From CAZSTA01 sp964609495 [NCBI: uncultured bacterium] (GTDB lineage: Bacteria; CAZSTA01): DNA of 10,621 bases. Shown here piece by piece: positions 1 to 7,137 of the stretch; the stretch's first letter is position 1, and each line of letters begins with the position of its first letter. The notes below the pieces were generated by a model that was not told the DNA's origin, did no database searches, and was given only the letters and a program-made list of their open reading frames with translations. The stretch covers positions 1 to 10,621 of the forward strand of contig CAZSTA010000126.1 of NCBI GenBank assembly GCA_964609495.1. The letters are read 5' to 3'. Made by a program: the position numbers and the translations under genes.

Positions 1-72
1 TGAGTGGGCAAACTTGTTTTTTTCCTTCTTCCTCTCCTTAAGCTCTGACTCTTTTGAGGTATCATCTATCAT
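1..72 (-). CDS. Start of an unidentified protein, cut by the window edge
   Basis: An ATG at position 72 opens a frame with no stop down to the window edge, giving 24 residues. It begins MIDDTSKESELKERKKEKNK and is strongly charged (Lys/Glu), with no hydrophobic segment yet. The only ribosome-binding-like sequence is a GGGG about five bases upstream, weaker than at most other genes here. The same frame stays open back to a TTG at 135-133, adding 21 residues, but no purine-rich site precedes that TTG, so I prefer the ATG. It lies 108 bases downstream of pilC on the same strand and could be the next gene of the pilus cluster. Too little is visible to assign a family, and a chance open frame is possible. 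Confidence 0.45.
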   Translation of the reverse strand, partial: MIDDTSKESELKERKKEKNKFAHS

Positions 73-98
73 TATTTCCCCAAACCCCCAATTAACAT

Positions 99-132
99 CT
101 GAGAGCTGATCGCCTAAGTTATAAGCTCTCAG
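99..132 (-). repeat. 9-bp perfect inverted repeat in the gap after pilC
   Basis: CTGAGAGCT at 99-107 and AGCTCTCAG at 124-132 are perfect reverse complements separated by 16 bases. In the minus-strand transcript this would fold into a 9-bp stem about 27 bases before the putative ATG at 72. No T-run follows the stem on either strand, so it is not a standard Rho-independent terminator. It could be an RNA hairpin near the ribosome binding site, a protein-binding site, or chance. Confidence 0.45.
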
Positions 133-180
133 CAATCAGAGTTACCAAGAGCTTCTTAGATTGAGAATATATCGGAGCTT

Positions 181-1395
181 CTATATCACTGTTGCCATCT
201 GGAATACCGGCAGATACATAGCGATCATGACTCCTCCCACGATAATGCCCAAGATCACGATCAAGATAGGCTCGAGCATCGAAGCCAGACCATCCACGGT
301 ATTATCTACCTCATCCTCATAGAAATCAGCAACCTTCTCTAACATACTATCTACTCGTCCCGTCGTCTCCCCTACAGCCATCATGGAGGTCAACATTGGG
401 GGAAAAACCCCACTCCTCTCCAGAGGCCCAGAGATATCCTCGCCTTCCTTGATGCTAGTTCTAGCCCGCACTATAGCTCTGGCAACCACCTCATTACCGG
501 CCGTCTTAGAGGTTATATCTAAAGATTCCAGAATAGGAACTCCGCTCGCTATCAACAGCCCCAAAGTTCTGCTGAATCTAGCACAGCTTATCTTGCTGAC
601 CAAAGGTCCGATAATAGGCAATCTTAGCTTAAGGCGATCAATAGTGAGTCGCCCTTGCTTAGTCGCATAGTATCTCTTGTATAAGAAATTCGCAATTATA
701 GCCGCCAATATTATAACCCACCAATAAGATTTCACACCATCACTAAACCTCAAAAGCACCCTAGTAGGTAAAGGAAGCTCGCCCCCAAACTGCTTGAACA
801 TCTTAGCGAATATGGGAACGATAAAGACGATAAGGAAAGCGGTAATAGCGAATACTGCTCCCAGAACCATAACTGGATAAAACATAGCTGATTTAACCTT
901 GTTCCTAAGTTCAAGATCTTTCTCCAGATAGACGGATACTCGATCTAGGATCTTGTCGAGAACACCTCCTACCTCCCCCGCCTTCACCAGGTTGATATAA
1001 AGATCGGAGAAAGCCTCAGGGTGTTTGGATAAAGCTCCAGAGATATTCGACCCGCTCTCGATATCCACCTTAACCTCACTGACGATCTCACTTAAGGTCT
1101 TGTTTTCGGTCTGCCTGATCAAAATGTTAAGACAGCTAATAACAGGCAAACCAGCATCAACCATAGTTGCAAACTGACGACTGAAAACAGCAACATGCTT
1201 TAGACCAACTTTCTTCTTTCCTCCAAGAAATGGGATACTTATCGCTCCCCTCCTGGCCCTCTTCTCCTCTATAGAGGTAACAAAATATCCAGCATTTCGC
1301 ATCTTCTGAACTAAGGTTCTTTGATCTGGAGCATCTTCCGAGCGCTGGATAGTCCTACCAGTTCTGTCCCTAGCAGTAATCACAAAAGTTGGCAT
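181..1395 (-). CDS. pilC: Type IV pilus inner-membrane platform protein PilC (T2SS-F family)
   Basis: PilC is the polytopic inner-membrane platform on which the PilB and PilT ATPases act to insert or remove pilin subunits. The 404 residues match the usual PilC/GspF length. Two T2SSF domains are visible at about 68-192 and 271-394. Each carries the family's glycine motif: GEVGG at 140-144 and GETTG at 342-346. Hydrophobic segments lie near 172-195, 224-240 and 375-395, as expected for the family. The N-terminal part (MPTFVITARDRTGR) is the usual soluble start. The ATG is preceded by a GGGGGAGAG ribosome binding site, and the gene starts 26 bases after the second pilT gene, so it is probably cotranscribed. 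GspF of a type II secretion system is the alternative, but the two adjacent PilT genes favour a pilus. Confidence 0.95.
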   Translation of the reverse strand: MPTFVITARDRTGRTIQRSEDAPDQRTLVQKMRNAGYFVTSIEEKRARRGAISIPFLGGKKKVGLKHVAVFSRQFATMVDAGLPVISCLNILIRQTENKTLSEIVSEVKVDIESGSNISGALSKHPEAFSDLYINLVKAGEVGGVLDKILDRVSVYLEKDLELRNKVKSAMFYPVMVLGAVFAITAFLIVFIVPIFAKMFKQFGGELPLPTRVLLRFSDGVKSYWWVIILAAIIANFLYKRYYATKQGRLTIDRLKLRLPIIGPLVSKISCARFSRTLGLLIASGVPILESLDITSKTAGNEVVARAIVRARTSIKEGEDISGPLERSGVFPPMLTSMMAVGETTGRVDSMLEKVADFYEDEVDNTVDGLASMLEPILIVILGIIVGGVMIAMYLPVFQMATVI

Positions 1396-1421
1396 ATTTA
1401 ATCACTCTCCCCCGGAATAAA

Positions 1422-2513
1422 TTAGGTTGTTCTCCTCATCGCCATTCTTCCTCCTCCCAGCATCTTGATCAAACTCTCTTGATCAAATGCTCTGGAGATG
1501 GCAACCTCATAACCTATTAATCTTTTGGTATAAAGTTCTCTGAGTGACTGATCCATAGTCTGCATCCCAAATTTAGTTCCCAGTTGAATCACCGAAGGAA
1601 GCTGATGAATCTTGCCCTCCCTTATTAAATTGCGAACGGCGGAGGTGGCGATCAATATCTCCACCGCTGGGATTCGCCCTCCCCCACGCATCCTGGGCAC
1701 CAACTGCTGACTTACCACTCCTACTAAACACTCAGCTAATTGACCTTGGACATGAGTTCTCTGGTGAGGGGGAAAGGAGGATATTATCGGATCGAGAGAA
1801 TTCGCGGCGCTAGAGGTATGCATAGTAGCCATTACTAAGTGTCCTGATTCCGCAGCTTGCAGAGATATCGATATAGTCTCAAAGTCCCTCATCTCTCCAA
1901 TAAAGATCACATCAGGATCCTGACGCAAAGCATGTTTTAGCGCGCTGGTGAAGGAGGGGGTATCAGAATTAACCTCCCGCTGATGAACTATGCTGGACTT
2001 ATTGAGATGAATAAATTCTATAGGATCCTCTATAGTCATTATATGATATCTTCTCTCAGAATTAATTACGTCTAACATAGCCGCTAGGGTAGTAGATTTT
2101 CCGCAACCAGCGGGACCAGTTATCAAAAGTAAACCTCTTCTTTCTCGAGTCAATTCCTGAAGGATAGGGGGCAAATTAAGTTCTGCCAAGGAGGGAATAC
2201 GTTGAGGAACTATCCTCAAAACTGCGCATATAGACCCCCTCTGCCGAAAAACGCTGACTCTAAAACGCCCCACCCCAGGAAGGCTATAGGAGAAATCAAG
2301 CTCATTTTTCCCTTCAAAATGTTCCTTCTCTCTATCGTCCATTATGCTATATATTAAACGTCTCGTATCCGCGGGAGTCAGCATTTCAAAATTAGCCTGC
2401 GTTATCAACTCCCCATTGATGCGCAGAATAGGCGGACTACCGACAGATATATGAATATCGGAGGCAGACTTGTCGTTAGCCAGCCTCATAATCTCTCTGA
2501 TCTCAATAGCCAT
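1422..2513 (-). CDS. Second PilT-type retraction ATPase (PilT2/PilU-like)
   Basis: A secretion-superfamily ATPase paralogous to the PilT immediately upstream, expected to act as a hexamer at the base of the pilus in retraction. The ATG start gives 363 residues. A GTG at 2540 would add nine residues and overlap the pilT stop by four bases (GTGA), but GGGGGAG at 2523-2529 is correctly placed for the ATG and lies inside that extension. Numbered from the ATG, a PAS-like N domain (SASDIHI at 16-22) precedes Walker A GPAGCGKST at 133-141, with Lys139. The Asp box (MTIEDPIEF), Walker B (VIFIGEMRD), His box (AAESGHLVMATMHT) and PilT-type VRNLIRE motif follow. Odd points are Ala and Cys in the P-loop, and Pro in LDPIISSFP where the upstream PilT has Arg (IDRIIDVFP). 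An accessory, PilU-like role is an inference. Confidence 0.92.
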   Translation of the reverse strand: MAIEIREIMRLANDKSASDIHISVGSPPILRINGELITQANFEMLTPADTRRLIYSIMDDREKEHFEGKNELDFSYSLPGVGRFRVSVFRQRGSICAVLRIVPQRIPSLAELNLPPILQELTRERRGLLLITGPAGCGKSTTLAAMLDVINSERRYHIMTIEDPIEFIHLNKSSIVHQREVNSDTPSFTSALKHALRQDPDVIFIGEMRDFETISISLQAAESGHLVMATMHTSSAANSLDPIISSFPPHQRTHVQGQLAECLVGVVSQQLVPRMRGGGRIPAVEILIATSAVRNLIREGKIHQLPSVIQLGTKFGMQTMDQSLRELYTKRLIGYEVAISRAFDQESLIKMLGGGRMAMRRTT

Positions 2514-2522
2514 CTTCTCTTG

Positions 2523-2529
2523 CTCCCCC
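2523..2529 (-). promoter_or_regulatory. Ribosome binding site that sets the start of the second pilT
   Basis: GGGGGAG on the minus strand lies nine bases before the ATG at 2513. It sits within the extra codons that the upstream GTG at 2540 would add. The resulting N-terminus (MAIEIREIMRLANDKSASDIH) matches how PilT proteins normally begin, close to the (A/S)SDLH motif. Confidence 0.6.
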
Positions 2530-2536
2530 TTATCTA

Positions 2537-3673
2537 TCACCTAGATCCTATCTTCTGTCTTCTAGGCGTAATTCTTGCCGAAGGGGTAGGGGCGCCCTCC
2601 CCTAACATCCGCAGGAATTCCTCCCTATCATGGCATCTATTCAAGGCATCTTCATAACTTATTAATCGTCTTTCATACAGATCTTTCAGGGCTTGATCCA
2701 TAGTCTGCATCCCATATCTAGCTCCGGTCTGCATAGCCGAGAAGATCTGAAAGGTCTTCCCCTCTCTGATCAAGTTGCGAATAGCTGGAGTAGCAACTAA
2801 AACCTCTACCGCTGGTACCCTTCCCTTGCCCCCCATTCTAACCAATAATTGCTGGGTAGCTATCCCTATCAGAGAGTTAGCTAACTGGATTCTGACCTGA
2901 GGCTGTTGATGAGGAGGAAAGACATCGATTATTCGGTCGATCGCCTCAGCCGCACTGTTAGTATGGAGAGTAGCGAAAACAATGTGTCCCGTCTCAGCCG
3001 CGGTAATCGCCGTGGAGATAGTCTCAAAGTCGCGCATCTCTCCTACCAATATGACATCAGGATCTTCTCGCAGAGCCCGCTTCAAGGCCTCGGCAAAGGA
3101 ATGGGTATCGGCGAAAACCTCACGCTGATTTACTATACAGGATTTATGAGTATGAGCATATTCGATCGGATCCTCAATAGTTATGATATGTTGCCTTCTA
3201 GTCCCATTTATATAATCTATCATCGCGGCCAGAGTTGTCGATTTCCCATGACCGGTAGGCCCAGTTACTAAGAATAGACCTCGGGGTTGCTTACAGAACT
3301 CCAGCAGGATCGGGGGTAATCCCAACTCCTCCACACCTAAGATCTTAGTAGGGATAGTTCTCAGAGCAGAGGCAACATTACCCCTCTGTTTGAAGACATT
3401 GATGCGGAAGCGCCCATATCCCGATAAAGAAAAGGAGAAGTCCAGTTCATTCTCCTCTTCGAATATCTTCTGTCGCCTTCCATCCATCAAACTATACATC
3501 AGACGGTGTGTATCAGCCGGGGTCAGAGGGTCGTATTCCGTTGGGGTGAGTTCCCCATCGATTCGCAACGTCGGAGGAATGCCTACTGTTAAATGTAGAT
3601 CAGAGGCCCCTCTCTCGAAGGTGAGCTTTAAAAGCTCTATGATATCTAAATTAGTCCCCCTAGTAGTCCCCAT
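2537..3673 (-). CDS. pilT: Type IV pilus retraction ATPase PilT
   Basis: PilT powers pilus disassembly and twitching motility as a cytoplasmic hexamer docked on PilC. The preferred ATG at 3673 gives 378 residues. An ATG at 3709 would add 12 residues whose WRRR is simply the ribosome binding site GGAGGAGGAGG read as protein, so the shorter form is favoured. Numbered from 3673: GASDLHL at 22-28, Walker A GPTGHGKST at 138-146 with Lys144, Asp box ITIEDPIEY at 165-173, Walker B VILVGEMRD at 207-215, His box AAETGHIVFATLHT at 225-238, and the PilT signature AIRNLIRE at 297-304, which is needed for retraction in studied PilTs. The P-loop has His where Ser is usual. A basic tail of about 20 residues ends the protein. 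It overlaps the longer reading of the second pilT by four bases. Confidence 0.95.
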   Translation of the reverse strand: MGTTRGTNLDIIELLKLTFERGASDLHLTVGIPPTLRIDGELTPTEYDPLTPADTHRLMYSLMDGRRQKIFEEENELDFSFSLSGYGRFRINVFKQRGNVASALRTIPTKILGVEELGLPPILLEFCKQPRGLFLVTGPTGHGKSTTLAAMIDYINGTRRQHIITIEDPIEYAHTHKSCIVNQREVFADTHSFAEALKRALREDPDVILVGEMRDFETISTAITAAETGHIVFATLHTNSAAEAIDRIIDVFPPHQQPQVRIQLANSLIGIATQQLLVRMGGKGRVPAVEVLVATPAIRNLIREGKTFQIFSAMQTGARYGMQTMDQALKDLYERRLISYEDALNRCHDREEFLRMLGEGAPTPSARITPRRQKIGSR

Positions 3674-3679
3674 TAATAT

Positions 3680-3693
3680 CCTCCTCCTCCACC
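3680..3693 (-). promoter_or_regulatory. Strong ribosome binding site that sets the start of pilT
   Basis: GGTGGAGGAGGAGG on the minus strand ends six bases before the ATG at 3673, ideal spacing for the 16S rRNA anti-Shine-Dalgarno. The alternative ATG at 3709 has only a weak GAGAG upstream. This is the best argument for the shorter PilT. Confidence 0.75.
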
Positions 3694-3760
3694 TATTATT
3701 TTCGCTCATATCGGATTCTCTCTGCGAAAGCGGACTTATCTTGTAATCACCCTCCCCTAA

Positions 3761-3817
3761 TAAAGGAAACTTTTGCCAGTTAAAAAAATATATTATAAGG
3801 TTAAGAAGTTTCCTTTA
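3761..3817 (-). repeat. 12-bp perfect inverted repeat between pilB and pilT
   Basis: TAAAGGAAACTT at 3761-3772 and AAGTTTCCTTTA at 3806-3817 are perfect reverse complements with a 33-base spacer, midway in the gap between the pilB stop and the pilT start. In the transcript it would form a 12-bp A/U-rich stem. No T-run follows its 3' arm, so it does not look like an intrinsic terminator. Its 5' arm in the transcript overlaps a second, smaller hairpin (3799-3820), so the two folds exclude each other. Possible roles are an attenuation-like switch, an RNA stabiliser or processing site that sets pilB versus pilT levels, or a protein-binding site. Confidence 0.65.
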
Positions 3818-3820
3818 ACC
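3792..3820 (-). promoter_or_regulatory. Possible promoter for the pilT-pilT2-pilC genes
   Basis: The minus strand has a perfect TATAAT (3797 down to 3792). Seventeen bases upstream of it is GGTTAA (3820-3815), a poor match to TTGACA; TTAAAG at spacing 15 is another candidate. Transcription from here would give a leader of roughly 110 bases before the pilT ATG. The region is A/T-rich, so a TATAAT by chance is quite likely. If real, it would let retraction genes be expressed separately from pilB. Confidence 0.3.
3799..3820 (-). repeat. Small inverted repeat (GGTTAA/TTAACC) nested in the pilB-pilT gap
   Basis: GGTTAA at 3799-3804 and TTAACC at 3815-3820 are perfect reverse complements around a 10-base centre. 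On the transcript the hairpin is followed, about ten bases on, by a run of seven T (complement of 3782-3788). That spacing is too long for a normal intrinsic terminator, so any terminating effect would be weak. It shares bases with the larger 12-bp inverted repeat, which would disrupt it. Confidence 0.45.
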
Positions 3821-3859
3821 CCTCTCATCGCGGGAGGAGAAAATATCCTTCGATTATTT

Positions 3860-6800
3860 TTAGTCGACTCTAGAGACTCTCAGAACCTCCTCGATCGAAG
3901 TTAAGCCAGCGAATACCTTCTCCATCCCATCCTCAATCAGCCTCTTCATACCCTCTTTTTTCGCTATCTCTCCGATATCTCCCGCTGACTTCTTGTCTAT
4001 AACGAGCTGTCTTATTGGATCGGTAATTTTAAGCACCTCGTTAATGGCCATCCTACCTTTATAACCGAAATTATTACAAGCAGAACATCCTACCGCTCTA
4101 TATATTGCGGGTGGTTCTCCCTCGAAGTTAGGAATAATCCTCTTTAACTCCTCTAAAGTGGGGGTATATAGTTCCTTGCATTGTTCGCATAACCTTCGCA
4201 CCAACCTTTGGGCCACCGCTAGCAGAACTGCGGAAGCTATCAGGAAGGGCTCGACCTTCATATCGGTGAGACGGGTAAGAACACCAGCCGCGTCGTTAGT
4301 GTGTATTGTGCTGAAGACTAGGTGACCAGTCAAAGCGGCTTCAATAGCGCTTTCGGCCGTCTCGAAATCTCGAATCTCTCCGACCATCATAATATCTGGG
4401 TCTTGACGGAGAAAGGCTCTAAGACCTTTAGCAAAGGTGAAGCCGATCTTGGGATTAACCTGAACCTGGTTGATACCAGCTAATTTATACTCTACTGGAT
4501 CCTCAAGAGTAATGATATTCTTCTCCAGAGTATTAATTTCAGATAAGGCCGAATAAAGGGTAGTGGTCTTTCCTGAACCAGTGGGTCCTGAAAGCAAGAT
4601 CATCCCATAGGGTTTTCGTATAGCCTCCCGGAAAGTCTCCAAGTTTTTCATAGAGAAACCGAGCTTAGTGATGTCCAAAGTCTTGGGGTTACCCTCGAGG
4701 ATTCTCATAACCACCTTTTCGCCATAGACAGCCGGCAAGGTGGAGACCCGGAGGTCGATATTTATCCCTTCCCTCTCTCGCTTGAAAGTTATACGACCGT
4801 CCTGAGGAATGCGTCTCTCGGCGATATCTAGATCGGATAAGATCTTAAGACGAGAGATTATAGCATTCTGGGCTTTCTTCAATTTATGCTGCTGAGAAGG
4901 TTCAATGGCCTCCTGAAGTATGCCATCTATACGATAACGGACAGATAACTTCTTTTCGGCTGGCTCGATGTGGATATCGCTGGCGCCCATCTGGTAGGCC
5001 TGCCTAATTATCATATCTACAAATTTGATAACAGGAGCGCTATCGGCATCTTCATCATCGAATATTTCCTCTTCCTCCTCTACTTCCTGGGTGCTTACAA
5101 TTCCCTCCACCATCTCATTCACAGAATCGGGGGTTTCATAAGCTATATCTATAGCTCTCAGGATCTGCTCTCTGGTGCTAACAACTGGCTTAACCTGCAG
5201 ACCAGTCATCAACTTTAAATCATCTATAGCGAATACATTACGAGGGTCTGCCATAGCTACATGTAAGGTGTTACCATCTCTCTTTAGGGGGATTAGGGTG
5301 TGGCGTCGCGCCATTGCCTCGGGGACTAGCTCCAGAACGAAGGGATCGAAGATTATATCATCCGTTATATCTACATAGGGAAGGTTAAGCCGTTTTGCTA
5401 AACCCTGAGCTAAATCCCCCTCGGTGGCTCCCACTGGGATCAGGGCCTCCTCTTGAGAGGCTTTATCTGGGTTTCTCTCTTTAAGGGCTGAATTTCTTTG
5501 GGTCAAGCTAGTATCTCCTGGTTTTTTCAGTCCAGTATCACCCTTAGCCTCATCAAATATTCTTAGGCCTTCCTCCTTCGAACTTTCTCGTGGCATCAAA
5601 CCATCTTCCTCTAATTCTGTCTTAGCAGTCCCCTTCGAGATTTCGGAATCCTCATCCATCCACTCTCCGAAGACATTGTCTATCTCAATATCGATATCAT
5701 CGCCCGTTAGAAAGCCACTTAACTGAGTTTCGGAAGGTTGTTCAGGGATAGTCTCTCTCTCCTCTACCCGGGGTTCCTCCTTCTCAGGGGCTATCTCCTC
5801 CTTGCCCAGGGTGGGGGCTAATTCCTCCAACGCTTTATCTTCAGATAGTATGAGGATCTCATTCTCCTCAAGGGTATTCTCTTCCTTAACCTCGACGGCT
5901 TTATCCTGTTCTTCTTCACTTTCTCCATTGCCAAACAGTTTCTGACATACATCCATCAGTTCAGTTTCGAGACAGAGAACTGGTTTGACCCTATATCCGG
6001 AGGTTTTCTCAATCTCTCGCAGGGCAAATTCGTTGCGAGGATCGACCATAGCCACGGTTAGTTCACCGTTATGTTTTGTCATAGGCACAGCTAAATTGCT
6101 TATGATAAAATCACAAGGGACGAGGTTTACCAATTGGGGATCTACATCATCTTTACTTAGATGGGCTAAAGGAAGTCCCATATATCTTGATAGAACTTCT
6201 GCTACCTCCTCTTCCTCCGCTAGTCTCATCCTAATTATCACCTTATCTATAGTATCGCCCGTCTTCTCAGCCTCCCTTTTAACTATGTTCATCTGGGGAG
6301 GGGTTAATAATCCTCTCTCTAAAAATAGGTCCTCTAAGCTCTTCTTCCTAGGAGGGGAAGGAAGATCGACTTTTCTTCCCGAAAGGTTAAGCTTCTTCCA
6401 AATATCTCGGGCTTTGGTTATGGTGCTATCCTCCTCCATCTTGGGGGATAAATAATAGCGTCCCTGAGCATCTTCTATCTCTCTCTTTGAACATATAACC
6501 GGTTCGATCTCCAAACCGGTTAGAAGCTTCATATCTTGAATAGCAAGTGAATTAAGAGGATCGACCATAGCTACGATCAACCTTAAGCCATCCTTACGCA
6601 GGGGAAATACTTGATATTTATAGGCAATATCGGCCGGGATACTGCGCACAGCCTCGGGATCTACTATATATTGCGCGATAGATATATATGATATACCAAG
6701 CTGAGCAGCTAAGGCCGACATTATACCCTCTTCACTAATATAACCGAGATTAATTAGAGTCTCCTCTAAGGGATCCCCCGTCAACTCCTTTTCCTCTAAA

Positions 6801-6880
6801 GCGTCCTGAATTTGAGATTCGGTGAGGAGTGTTCTTTTCTTTAAGACATTCACCAATTGTCTCTCTTTTAAGCTCATCAT
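3860..6880 (-). CDS. pilB: Type IV pilus extension ATPase PilB with three MshEN-type modules
   Basis: PilB is the hexameric cytoplasmic ATPase that drives pilin polymerisation through PilC. At 1006 residues it is much longer than the usual 550-600. Two complete MshEN (T2SSE_N) modules lie at about 5-145 and 180-318. An acidic, probably disordered linker spans about 319-475. A third module at about 477-582 seems to lack its first helices. The three copies share a strand-turn motif: VAMVDPLN at 103, VAMVDPRN at 277, VAMADPRN at 541. The ATPase core carries GASDIHIE (632-639), Walker A GPTGSGKT (765-772), Asp box TLEDPVEY (791-798), Walker B MVGEIRD (832-838), His box TGHLVFSTIHTN (851-862) and zinc cysteines C898, C901, C932, C935. 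The ATG at 6880 or the one at 6877 could start it after AGGTGAAGGA. GspE is the alternative, but the PilT neighbours favour PilB. Confidence 0.95.
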   Translation of the reverse strand: MMSLKERQLVNVLKKRTLLTESQIQDALEEKELTGDPLEETLINLGYISEEGIMSALAAQLGISYISIAQYIVDPEAVRSIPADIAYKYQVFPLRKDGLRLIVAMVDPLNSLAIQDMKLLTGLEIEPVICSKREIEDAQGRYYLSPKMEEDSTITKARDIWKKLNLSGRKVDLPSPPRKKSLEDLFLERGLLTPPQMNIVKREAEKTGDTIDKVIIRMRLAEEEEVAEVLSRYMGLPLAHLSKDDVDPQLVNLVPCDFIISNLAVPMTKHNGELTVAMVDPRNEFALREIEKTSGYRVKPVLCLETELMDVCQKLFGNGESEEEQDKAVEVKEENTLEENEILILSEDKALEELAPTLGKEEIAPEKEEPRVEERETIPEQPSETQLSGFLTGDDIDIEIDNVFGEWMDEDSEISKGTAKTELEEDGLMPRESSKEEGLRIFDEAKGDTGLKKPGDTSLTQRNSALKERNPDKASQEEALIPVGATEGDLAQGLAKRLNLPYVDITDDIIFDPFVLELVPEAMARRHTLIPLKRDGNTLHVAMADPRNVFAIDDLKLMTGLQVKPVVSTREQILRAIDIAYETPDSVNEMVEGIVSTQEVEEEEEIFDDEDADSAPVIKFVDMIIRQAYQMGASDIHIEPAEKKLSVRYRIDGILQEAIEPSQQHKLKKAQNAIISRLKILSDLDIAERRIPQDGRITFKREREGINIDLRVSTLPAVYGEKVVMRILEGNPKTLDITKLGFSMKNLETFREAIRKPYGMILLSGPTGSGKTTTLYSALSEINTLEKNIITLEDPVEYKLAGINQVQVNPKIGFTFAKGLRAFLRQDPDIMMVGEIRDFETAESAIEAALTGHLVFSTIHTNDAAGVLTRLTDMKVEPFLIASAVLLAVAQRLVRRLCEQCKELYTPTLEELKRIIPNFEGEPPAIYRAVGCSACNNFGYKGRMAINEVLKITDPIRQLVIDKKSAGDIGEIAKKEGMKRLIEDGMEKVFAGLTSIEEVLRVSRVD

Positions 6881-6900
6881 TTTCCTTCACCTAATATAAA

Positions 6901-6932
6901 ATGATAAATATCTCTTCCCCAATTTTTATCAT
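6901..6932 (-). promoter_or_regulatory. Palindrome overlapping the pilB promoter, candidate operator
   Basis: ATGATAAA at 6901-6908 and TTTATCAT at 6925-6932 are perfect reverse complements with a 16-base spacer. One arm covers the last two bases of the -10 box and runs up to the predicted transcription start; the other lies about 17-24 bases into the transcript. Only half would be transcribed from this promoter, so a DNA-binding site for a dimeric repressor fits better than an RNA hairpin. A/T-richness makes chance occurrence possible. Confidence 0.45.
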
Positions 6933-6959
6933 TATAACATAAATTAAAGGCTATGTCAA
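6931..6959 (-). promoter_or_regulatory. Perfect-consensus housekeeping promoter for pilB
   Basis: On the minus strand a perfect TTGACA (6959-6954) is followed by a 17-base spacer and a perfect TATAAT (6936-6931). The -10 box is preceded by TGT, so it also has the extended -10 form. The predicted start is an A near 6924, leaving a leader of about 44 bases before the pilB ATG. Both hexamers and the spacing match the sigma-70/sigma-A optimum, so transcription of the pilus genes probably starts here with strong intrinsic activity. Confidence 0.88.
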
Positions 6960-7137
6960 CCTTTTCTTTTGAATAAAGTTAAATTTCGAGATTAAGCTCT
7001 AATAGCCTCTAATCCCTAAATATCGCATATTTCGCTATTCAAATCCTATAGCATAATTTATGAGTTGCAAATTATATATAACACAGAGGTTTTTATCTGC
7101 CACTATGGATCATCAATTGTAAAGAATCTCCTCGATT

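Noticed and set aside
5985-6455. Plus-strand open frame of 156 codons inside pilB, and similar ones at 3390-3746 and 2906-3271
   Set aside because: They lie antisense to strongly conserved pil coding sequence and have no recognisable protein motifs; they are shadow frames.
3860-6880. Assignment of the ATPase, PilT pair and PilC-like genes to a type II secretion system (GspE/GspF)
   Set aside because: Two PilT genes with the AIRNLIRE/VRNLIRE signature are adjacent; retraction ATPases accompany type IV pili, not type II secretion.
6960-7137. Search for a terminator or small gene in the upstream part of the yqeG-pilB gap
   Set aside because: Only short A/T-rich inverted repeats (such as GCTAT/ATAGC at 7034-7052) without T-runs, and no open frame with a ribosome binding site, could be seen.
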